Source: Prosopocoilus inquinatus
Taxonomy: Eukaryota > Arthropoda > Insecta > Coleoptera > Lucanidae
Length of the DNA: 64,000 bases
Assembly: GCA_036172665.1 (NCBI GenBank)
Contig: CM069877.1
Span: 15,086,501 to 15,150,500 of the forward strand
Direction: 5' to 3'
Of the stretch, positions 54,724-63,233 are shown piece by piece. Position 1 is the first letter of the stretch, and each line of letters opens with the position of its first letter. Made by a program: the position numbers and the translations under genes. The notes under the pieces were generated by a model, which worked only from the letters and a program-made list of their open reading frames with translations, ran no database searches and was not told the DNA's origin.

Positions 54724-55019
54724 ATGTTTACATAGGTGAAACGAGCCAAAATTTAAGAAAACGTTTAGACCAACATAAATATCACATTCAAAAAAATAAT
54801 CAAAATCATTCAATGCTTGTAGAGTATTCATTAGTAAATAATCATAATTTTGATTTTGATAATACTGACATTTTGTACAGTGAATCTAATATGTTTAAAA
54901 GACGTTTCATAGAAATGTGTAAAATTAAAATGTCTCCAAATTCTATTAATAAACGTACGGACTTTGAAAATTTAAATGACATATTTTGTAGTTTTCCAGA
55001 CTCTTTAAACAGGATATAG
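54724..55019 (+). pseudogene. Penelope GIY-YIG endonuclease, C-terminal fragment
   Basis: Reads VYIGETSQNLRKRLDQH with the YIG box, the Arg-containing helix (LRKRLDQH), SLVNNHNFDFDN and the catalytic Glu helix ESNMFKRRFIEM, then NSINKRTDFENLN to a TAG at 55017-55019. About 90 codons remain and the first GIY half is absent. In the family this domain nicks DNA for target-primed reverse transcription. The frame is open from the left arm junction, and the last codons and the stop lie in the right arm. No start codon or RT domain is present, so it is a truncated remnant. Confidence 0.85.
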
Positions 55020-55182
55020 ATCTGTCAAGTAATTAATTAAAAAAAAAAATTAGTCTTAATTTAGTTCTTGTTACTTTTCTCTTTATTCCGGACAACTCGT
55101 ATTTTAGTTTAAAATCATGTTACCTTTTCGTTTCTCTTGACGACTTGTTTCTCTTGACAACTTGTTTATTTACTTTTTTTCA

Positions 55183-55225
55183 CTCCTGACGAAGCTATAA
55201 ATCTATAGCGAAACGTTGAGTGTGT
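55183..55225 (+). ncRNA. Hammerhead-like motif, copy 3
   Basis: CTGACGA, hairpin GCTATA-AATC-TATAGC, GAAAC, then GTTGAGTGTG. The core and stem II are intact. It mirrors copy 2 in the opposite arm. Confidence 0.6.
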
Positions 55226-55339
55226 TTCCCTTCATTTCTCTGTTCGGTTTGAGATTAAAAAAACTTTGTACTTACAATAACAGTAGTCTCGCTTCAGTCA
55301 TCATAAGCAAACAATGTCATTTTATAGTCTGTAATTTTA

Positions 55340-56540
55340 GTGTAGTACTTAATAATCTTAGCAATTATACGTTCAAAGCTTGTGTTAATTAAATACGCAC
55401 AGTTATTCAAAACAGGTTCTGGGCGCGGGCGACGCGTGATAGGCTTAAAACTCGGATCGGAACAGACTTTATCATCGTGAAAAATATGCGCATATGGGAA
55501 AACTAATCAGTTCTCCATTCCGGATGAGAGAGCGCCGATTTGTCGAGATTCTGAACATAGTTCATATGGATCTGTACAGGCCAATGTGCACAGAATTACG
55601 ATGATCCACGATACTTATTGACTATCACCGACGACAAGAGTAGATACTGCGAAGTTTTCTTCATATGAAACGAACAGAATAAAAAAACAGACAGACCTGT
55701 CGGAAAATCAAAGTCCTTCAAATGAACAGCGGTGGCAAATTTGGACAAAACTTGAGGCATGGACGAATTGCTGAAGAACGAGGGTATCCGTCGACGGCGA
55801 ACCATCGCTCACACACCCGAACAAAATGGAATAGCCAAGCGAAGAAACCGGACGCTCGTAGATGCTATACAATCAAGGCCGTTCCCGTCCAGGAATGGAC
55901 CGGGCAGAAATCTTACATCGGTCACCTCAGAACATTCGGATGTAAAGCTCTACTCCTGGTCAAATCTCCGGACAAGGGAAAGTTCGATGCAAGAAGCTAG
56001 AAGCAATCTTTGCCGAATATTCGACCACTTCCAAACGATTACCGTTTCTGGATTCCAAATGCCAAGAGAATACCCGTTGCTAGAGATGTGAAATCCTTCC
56101 CGGAATTCACCAGTGACCATCACTGCTCGCAGCAGACATCTGAAACCAAAATCTGTCATCGCATCCCATCCGAAACAGACAGGACCATGATTACCGCCGA
56201 GCGAACGTCGACATAATTCCTCATCGTGAGGACATCCCGAATATCCGAAGTCCAAACTTTAAAACCGCATCCAGGAGACGACTAAGGCCCGATATCTTCA
56301 CTAACGGATAACTTTATCCGCCAGGTTGTATCCTCGGAAACTATTATCGATAAAATGGTTTCCAAGGATAATACCTGGCAGATAAATTTATTAGGAGCTC
56401 CTAATCAAAACTGAACATGACGAATCGCAAGTCATTCAATCTTCACTGATCGCGTCCGTAGTTCCACTTGCTCAAGCGATTGAGGGGTCCGAGGCTGAAG
56501 AATGGAAACACGCCATTTACTTAGAAATAAAGAGTCGTAT
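55340..56540 (+). mobile_element. Ty1/copia fragment with 5' LTR end and primer site
   Basis: The LTR end (about 55340-55414, ending TTCAAAACA) is followed by GGTTCTGGGCGCGGGC. This resembles the copia primer site GGTTATGGGCCCAG, used with a tRNA-iMet fragment. Degraded integrase and the first residues of reverse transcriptase (GSEAEEWKHAIYLEIKS, about 56480-56530) follow. Gag and protease are missing or unrecognisable. It is cut off by the 2.16-kb TIR element at 56541. Confidence 0.75.
55540..56540 (+). pseudogene. copia integrase to RT start, degraded
   Basis: In scattered frames: VHMDLYRPM and YLLTITDDKSRYCEVF (first catalytic Asp region), MDELLKNEGIRRRRT, TPEQNGIAKRRNRTL, then GHLRTFGCKA (integrase C-terminal GKLxxxGCxA-type box) and the RT start. 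The usual AER motif reads AKR, so the catalytic Glu is replaced by Lys. Many stops and frameshifts are present. Family members integrate the cDNA copy; this one cannot. Confidence 0.78.
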
Positions 56541-57087
56541 ACAGTACGGACTGACTCGGCGATACGTATAATAGGCCAAAATTTGTTGAATTAAAATTTC
56601 TTGTTTTGAAGTTCAGGTCTGCTTAGCGCGAAACAAATGTGTGCCAAATTTGACGTTGAATTTCTTCAAGAAAGCGGAATTAACACAAGAAGAAATAAAA
56701 TCTGTGCAGGTGAAGCGGAATTAACACAAGAAGAAATAAAATATGTGCAGGTAAAGCTGCCTTCCTTTTGAATTTAGGGAGGTATGCCAAATTCCAACAT
56801 TCCAGACAGAAAAATTGAATTATGGAAAAGTACTAATATAAATAATACTTCAGTGAAGTTGTAAAATATTAACGCCACTTACACATTTATTGACCAAAAT
56901 ACAAATAAAAAGTGATTATTCAAATAATAGTCCACCTCTGTTGGCACCTGACGGTGTTAATTTCTTACAACTGTACTAAAATATAAATAATCAAAATAAA
57001 AATAAGCCTAACTGAGACCGGGCGAATTGATAAAAAAGTTGCAAAAATTAACAAAATGTAAATAGAAAAAAAGAAGCAAGAAAACTA

Positions 57088-57248
57088 TGGCCCGTATTCT
57101 CATCTCGCCTCTAATTTAACAACGCCGTGATTAAATTCTCTCTCACTCTCTTACTCATGAAATTAGCATGAAGCTATATCGTTCATGTTTATTTTAATCA
57201 CGGCTTTAGTTAGAGGCGACTTTAATCATGAGATGAGAATACGGTCCA
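57088..57248. mobile_element. MITE family GGCCCGTATTCTCA, copy 2
   Basis: 161 bp with ends GGCCCGTATTCTCATCTCG and (reverse complement) GGACCGTATTCTCATCTCA. It lacks the 135-bp insert seen in copy 1 at 9.2 kb. Confidence 0.85.
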
Positions 57249-57966
57249 ATATTTCTAAATAAAATGAAAAAGGAACGCAGAAAATTATTTGCGCGAACGA
57301 CAAATAAAGCAGAAACAAAGAACAAATTTCAAAAACAAAAGGCGATCAAGAAAATCAATGAAATAATAAAAATCGAAAACACAATTGGAAGTACCTACCT
57401 TGGTAAGGATTCCCTTTCGAAAATTTGAAGAAGAACAAAAACAACAAATTTTAAAAACGAAAGCGCTTAAACAACAAAAGATTAGTCAAAATAAAGAAGA
57501 AACCTAACCCTGAAAGAGACAAAAGAAAATTGAAAATAAAAAACGAAAAAATTTTAAAAATTAAATAAAATAGCAAAAACAAATCGAACGATCTTGCTAA
57601 AAAAATTTAAAAACAAACACTGAATGTTCCTCACGCAAGCAACAAAGAAACAAACAAACAAAACATTAATAAATTTCAGAAACAAAAGACGATCGCATTA
57701 ACTAAAAAGAAGAAATCCCAAACCCAATCAAATTAAAAATCGAAGATAAAAATGAAAGTATCTTAGGCGGGATTCTCTTCTTCGAGAATTTTGAAAAAAA
57801 TTAAATAAAATTCAGGAACAAAACGCGATCTCTTAAATTTAAACCAAAAAATTAATTAAAATAAATAACAAATGAAGAAATAAATAAAAACAAATTTTAG
57901 AAATTGAAAATATCAATTTATGGCAAACAAAAAACGAACGAAGTTGTTTCTTGTCCGATCATAAAT

Positions 57967-58010
57967 TCCTGGCGAAGCTATAAATCTCTTGCGAAACGTT
58001 GAGTGTATTC
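57967..58010 (+). ncRNA. Hammerhead-like motif, copy 4
   Basis: CTGGCGA, hairpin region GCTATAAATCTCTTGC (weakened stem), GAAAC, GTTGAGTGT. Flanked by TTGTCCGATCATAA and CTGTCCGGTTTAAA, as around the other copies. The A to G change in the first box and the damaged stem suggest decay. Confidence 0.5.
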
Positions 58011-58837
58011 CCAATCATAATTCTGTCCGGTTTAAAAAGACTTTTTACTTAAAAAACGAACACTTAAATTCACAACAAAAAAATCAATGAAAATAAAAAG
58101 AAATCTAATACTGGACTGGATGAAGGAAAGTTGAAGGAAAAATATCGATCGCTTAAAAAAAAAGAAAAAGAAAACAGAATATTCTTTGCGCACGCAACAA
58201 ACAAAGGGAACAACAAATCTCATAAAAAAGACAATAGCTCTAATTTACACCAATGAGACGAGACGTTAATAATAATATAACACTCATGTTTTAATATATT
58301 TTAAAAAGCGAAAAATGAACGTATAATATGCAAAAAGTAAGAAAAATTAAAACGTATGAGTACGATTTAAAATATGCAGATGAATAAAGAAATGATCGGA
58401 TTTAAAATGACGTAATTATGAAGTGGAAAAAACAAATGAATGAATAGGACCTTGAAATTTGGTACATTTCTATTATTTCATGAGGGAATTATTTTATTTT
58501 TGTAAAATTTTCTCCTAAATTCAGAAGGAATGCCACTTTGCCTACACATATTTTATTTCTTCTTGTGTTAATTCCGCCACCTTGAAGACTTTTGAGGTCA
58601 AAGTTCGCACCAAGCAGACCTGAATTGCAAAATATGAACTCTGAATTCAAAAATTTTTGGTCCATTATACGTATCGCGAACTTAATCCGGGAACACACTG
58701 TAGATAACCACGTAGTAAAAATTCAATGGAAGAGACTGTCGGCGCTTGGTGAAGCATTATAATAATTTATTTAATATAAATGTGTTAAGTGAAACAATAC
58801 CAAGTGTTTTTATTTTATTTTACTTTGTTATTTATAA

Positions 58838-58932
58838 TCACGTAGTACTTAATAAACCTTAGCAATTATAAGCTCAAATCTTATGTTAATTAAATACGTA
58901 CAGTACTTATTCACAACAGGTTATGGGCCCAG
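58838..58932 (+). repeat. Second copia LTR end and primer site
   Basis: 58838-58918 matches 55340-55414 (GTAGTACTTAATAA, CTTAGCAATTATA, TTAATTAAATACG). It ends ACAACA and is followed by GGTTATGGGCCCAG, the canonical copia primer sequence. No coding region follows, so it is a separate remnant. Confidence 0.75.
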
Positions 58933-60289
58933 GCAACGCGATTAATACGAATTGATAATTGATAATTAATTATCATGGTGGATTAGACCGCTTGCCCCTT
59001 TTTTAGTAGTCAACATTTTCCATTCCTTTCTACCTATAATTTTCTTCTTCACGTCTTGATAGGTATTCACAGCTACTAAATCGTCCTCTTATCATAATTT
59101 TGGCGTATTGCTCTTCCTATTACCGGTTGCCCTAAATACCTTTAGGGCATTTCTCCCTCTCGGCAGTTCATCAACTTCTTTGTTCATGAGAGTAGACCTA
59201 TTTGTGTCTTCGTATATTCTTTTAGTTGTTCCCCTTTCAAATGTGTTTCGGCTCTCTGTTTCTTTATTCGTGATCTACTCTGGTGCAGAAAGTCCGTTCG
59301 CCTAGTATAAGCAAGAATTTTCACATAAGTTCGGAACAATTGGCTTTATCATTGATTTAGGTTAAGTAAACATCAGTATCGATTAGTAGACCACAAAGCT
59401 CGCTTTTGTGTAGTGTTCTTATTCCATCAAAATAAGTCCTCCCCCCTCCACCCCATCCCCCTTTGTTCGTCATAACGCAAATCAAAATTGACGAGCATCA
59501 AAATCAGCGCCGCTTAATCGAAGAGTAAACGGCGAGGAGATTTTTTTTATGCAAATTCGCCCCAACTCCCCGAAACCCAAAGTCGTGTGATTAATTACCT
59601 TGCGGAAGAAGATGTTCCCGGCTTATCTATCCCTGATTATTTTTACTTTCGCGGAAACATTTTCCAAAGTTCACCGCTGCGTAAATTTTTTGTTGAAACT
59701 GTAAAGGAAAAGGGGGCGTAAAATTTAAAAAAAAAATGAGGGTGACTTTACAGAATACACAATATAGAACACGCTACTCATCTATCACGAAAGTTAAAAA
59801 TAATTAACAATTAAGAGAGGCTCTTAAAACCTACCTGGTAAAGTTGATAACGATAGAGCACCAAGAAAATTACCGACCAAGCTCAGTGAAGATAGGATGA
59901 ATTCCGGTTTTTGTTTATGTATAAGTCATCAGTACGGGTCGGAATCATCTCATTAGCGGCGCACTTGGTGACCGCAGTTGGATGTATTAAGTTTGCTCTC
60001 CATTCGTTATCGATTTCATCACAACAATTAGCTTTGTCATTGATTTGATTTATCACTTCACTTAAGTACGTTAAGTACGAGAATAGTTTTCCTTCGATTT
60101 TCCAGTTTTATTTTATACATTTTTTACATCTTCAGGAGAGTACTTTTGTTTCGTATTTTCCAGTTTTATTTTATATATTTTTTTAACATCTTTAGGAGAC
60201 TAGTTTTGTTCCGTATTTTCCAGTTTTATTTTATATATTTTTACATTTTCTCTTACATTATTTTCTAACTTCCATAGATATTTTTCATA
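58933..60289. other. Gene-free stretch
   Basis: No gene recognised apart from the short tandem repeat at 60097-60245. Confidence 0.4.
60097..60245. repeat. Three tandem units of about 60 bp
   Basis: TTTTCCAGTTTTATTTTATA recurs at about 60098, 60157 and 60217, with ACATCTTYAGGAGA between units. Confidence 0.85.
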
Positions 60290-60651
60290 ATGGCATACTC
60301 GGATGGTTCTTCTTCATCGTCCACATTATTTCAATGGATATCCGAATTTAACTGCTTTACCATTATAGACCCTTTTGCTGTACATTGTAACGTTTGTAAA
60401 ATAGATATTAATTGCATACAAAAGTCACAACAAACACAACACGTTCGCACAAAAATGCATCAACAGGAAAATTTAGAACCGGATAATTTTTGTATGACTT
60501 ATGTGAGGCTTTTGTAGCAGCGAATATACCTCTATCGAAATTGCAAAATCCCGTATTGACAAGTTTTTTGAAAAAATATACTCACAGACATAACCCTGAC
60601 GAATCGTCATTACGCAAACAGTATGTACCTCAATGTTATAACCAAGCTTAA
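60290..60651 (+). pseudogene. Zinc-finger protein fragment (CGGBP1/hAT-like), frameshifted
   Basis: Starts at ATG 60290, just after the tandem repeat. VHCNVCKIDINCIQ and QHVRTKMHQ form a C2H2-type finger. After a frameshift near 60488 (in a T-run) the same protein continues as LYDLCEAFVAANIPLSKL, NPVLTSFLKKYTHRH and SSLRKQYVPQCY, with a stop at 60649-60651. I recognise this pattern from the CGGBP1-like/hAT N-terminal DNA-binding family common in insects, but could not check it. No catalytic domain follows. It could be a domesticated or plain hAT remnant; the single shift makes it a probable pseudogene. Confidence 0.6.
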
Positions 60652-61189
60652 GAATTGGTCCCAGAGGGAAGATCTGCGAGTTAGTTCAGGTTTTTTCTTT
60701 GACGACTAAGCGATTTAAATGTATTTAATCGTCAAAACGTTCACACATTCTAGAGAGATAATAGAAGGTTTCTCTTTGAAAATATAAAAATGCATGTAAT
60801 AGTCGACAGTATTGTGCTCGATGCAACTACATGAGGACATGAAATAACTCCCTTCCAAATACTGCCGGCGCTTAATGTTTCCAAATCCAATATTCGTGCG
60901 AAAAATGAATATCTCTGTAACCGTATAGTTTTCGGTGGTCAAAATTTGGAAACATGCACATCTTGCAATAAAGAAGAAGAATTTATATATTAAAATGTTG
61001 ATGTTTTAGATCCGCATTTTAGTAGTATTAGTTTCGAAAAGGAATGTGTATTAGGTAAAAAAATTCAGTACCAGTCAATTTGTGTAGCAATGTACATTAT
61101 TACAAATTTATTTAAAGTACTTAAAACCTAACGGTACACCTATAATAATGCTTATCGCTATTACATATATGATGCGAAGAACGGAAGTA
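60652..61189. other. Gene-free stretch
   Basis: No gene recognised. It should contain the 3' end of Transib copy B, but no CACAGTG-type terminus was found. Confidence 0.35.
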
Positions 61190-62952
61190 TTACGCTTCTT
61201 CATCGGAATCATCAAATTCTGACGTTTCTTGTTCTATAGATTCATTTTCGGATACATAACTTTCATCTTCGGCACTGACATACAATAATTGGTTAACTTC
61301 CGGATCGGATATACGTTTTTTACATCTCTTAAACCTAAAGTGCTCAGATAGGGATCCGAAGTTAAAATCAATCGATGAAATAAATCTTCATTAGTTTTTA
61401 TTCTGGAAACCTTTCGAGTATGATGTTCCCTATATCGTCGAATATCTTTGTTTCGTGCTTCTTGCGCCTCTTCAGATAATTCTCCGATAGGAACGCAAGC
61501 ATGGCTTATTACGGAAGTTCCGTGGATTAAAATTTTATGTACCGAAATAGGCATGTAGTACCAGCCATACAGGGACACGTATATCTCAGCGGTATCGAAA
61601 CAGAATTTTTCAAATTTTTCTACTTTGATTTCACTTCTGCTATTAATTACTTTTAAAATAATAGCAAATCTTCTTATTAAACTTTCGTCGATTTGTGTTA
61701 TTTCAGCATAAATCTTCGAGTTTGCAAAAAATCGCCTAGCTGTGTTTCCATCATTACTTGTTCCGTAACCAGGTTTAGGAACGTCCACAATTTAACCCAT
61801 CCGTTCACGAAACTTATCTTGAATTTCTTTTTTTCGGCTTTGTACTGCAGCACTTAAAGCCTTCGGTATCTTCCAAAATTTGATGTCCAACCTGTATGAT
61901 ATATGAAGTAAACATTCGAAGAATCTAATGTATGCGTGTAAAACAGATAACCCAAAACGGTACATTTCTTGGCTTTCTGGCTTATTCCTAACCAAATCGA
62001 GATTATTTGTTTCGGAAATTGTGCATCGGCATACATAGCACCGCATACCAGAAGCATCAGCCAGCGCATTACAAATTTTTCCATCTACCATTGTTAACAT
62101 GAGAGTGTAGGTTACAGAAACGTTGTTGGTACTGGTAATATATGGCTCCAAATTGTCAATTTGAGTTTTAATGTGTAATTCTTCTTCTTTGGAAATAAGG
62201 TCTGTTTCGTGAATCCATTGCAATCTGATAGGTCTGCAAAATCTTGTAGATGATGGTTTGAGATTTTTCCATAGTAATGTTTGCGTACTGTTCTCAATTA
62301 ATCTTAAAGGAACTAGGGAAGTAACAAAAATACTTTCATCTGACAACTTTTCTCCGAAAATTTTTGCTTATATGATGAAAATCCTGATGCACCATCGAAT
62401 CCCCACTTACAGTAAAGAGTGCACTGAGTTTGATCGTCTAATGTTGCTTCCACTGATCTAAGTATGCTATCTGTTGTCTTATTTAGCAGAGCTTGCAATT
62501 GAACTTCCCATTTAACTTCGGTAATGCTAACATTTTCCGGATAAAAAGTTTTTTTAGCTGCCAGGACTTGCTTATATGGTGGAGACAAATCACAATTCTT
62601 CTGCCGAGCAACGCTTCGTAATCCATTATACTGATGGGTGTTTAAATTTAAACCGATCAATACAGAAAGACCTTCTTCTGAAGACAGTGGTTCATGTTGA
62701 ATATCTGGCTTCTTTGCTTTTTTCTTTCCTGATGTATCTTCAGATACTAAACTTGAAGATCTACGTCTTACCTCCCGAAGTTTCATAGCAGCAGCAAATG
62801 ATAATTCTGCAACTGAATAATTTTTCCGTATCTCTTCAGTTTTCTTCCTCTTAGAAGATTCGGAATACTCTTCAAAGATTTTATGTCTTCTGCCAGTTTG
62901 AAAAGTACTGGGACCTGATTGGTGATGGCGTACTATTTCAGGAAAGGTAATT
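61190..62952 (-). pseudogene. Transib transposase, copy B (two frameshifts, one stop)
   Basis: The RAG1-like core is nearly complete. From 62952 downward come a basic N-terminal part, FDGASGFSSYKQKF (first catalytic Asp, codon 62394-62396), MVDGKICN (second Asp, codon 62083-62085; RAG1 D708 equivalent), zinc Cys pair CYVC, and FGLSVLHAYIRFFE. Then come NDGNTARRFF, zinc His pair VHKILIHG and the catalytic Glu in AQEARNK (codon 61459-61461). A frameshift lies near 62330, a TAA stop at 61792-61794 and a frameshift near 61335. Beyond the last shift an acidic tail (about 30 residues, many Glu/Asp/Ser) ends at 61190-61192. All three catalytic residues remain. The N-terminus is open back to a stop near 62950 and may begin with a splice acceptor. 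Confidence 0.87.
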
Positions 62953-63233
62953 TCCTAGGATAACCACTCACTATACTTCTTTATAAACGTTTCGTTCGTT
63001 CGGTTTATATCACTTGCTTGCCAGCGCAGTATGGTTTCTGCGACCGATTTTTTTGGCCAAAATTAATAAATCCCTAATATTTGATAACTAATGGAAGCAA
63101 TTTCTTTTTTTTGAATATCAGTAATAAAATGGAAGTTATAAAGGTGGTTTTGCTTCATTTCCCTATGTAATAAAAATTATTAGTGCCTATTTCACTTTTC
63201 CTACATATCATTTTCTAATTCTATTTGATTCAA

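Larger units (their letters stand above)
54449..55282 (+). mobile_element. Penelope-like element fragment with inverted flanks
   Basis: Two arms of about 280 bp (54449-54723 and 54999-55282) are near-perfect inverted repeats. They surround 275 bp that encode the C-terminal GIY-YIG endonuclease of a Penelope-like element. Each arm carries a hammerhead-like motif. Penelope-like insertions often consist of a 5'-truncated body flanked by repeats of their own terminal sequence in direct or inverted order, which matches this layout. The reverse transcriptase is missing. Confidence 0.85.
56541..58700. mobile_element. 2160-bp TIR element with internal tandem repeats
   Basis: About 230 bp at 56541-56785 is inverted at about 58480-58700. 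Shared blocks are GATACGTATAAT, CAGGTCTGCTT, GCGGAATTAACACAAGAAGA and CCTTCTGAATTTAGG. TA flanks both ends (56539-56540 and 58701-58702). The interior is A-rich on the plus strand and repeats a roughly 340-360-bp unit. It includes GAACAAATTTCAAAAACAAAAGGCGATC at 57320 and its variant at 57660, and GGATTCCCTTTCGAAAATTT at 57407 and its variant at 57767. No transposase is encoded. It contains a MITE and a Penelope-type segment. A half copy lies at 47106-48262. Confidence 0.8.

Noticed and set aside
63015..63060. Candidate Transib end between copies B and C (CAGTATGGTTTCTGCGACC)
   Set aside because: The heptamer does not match CACAGTG, and no matching partner or CGNCG duplication was found.
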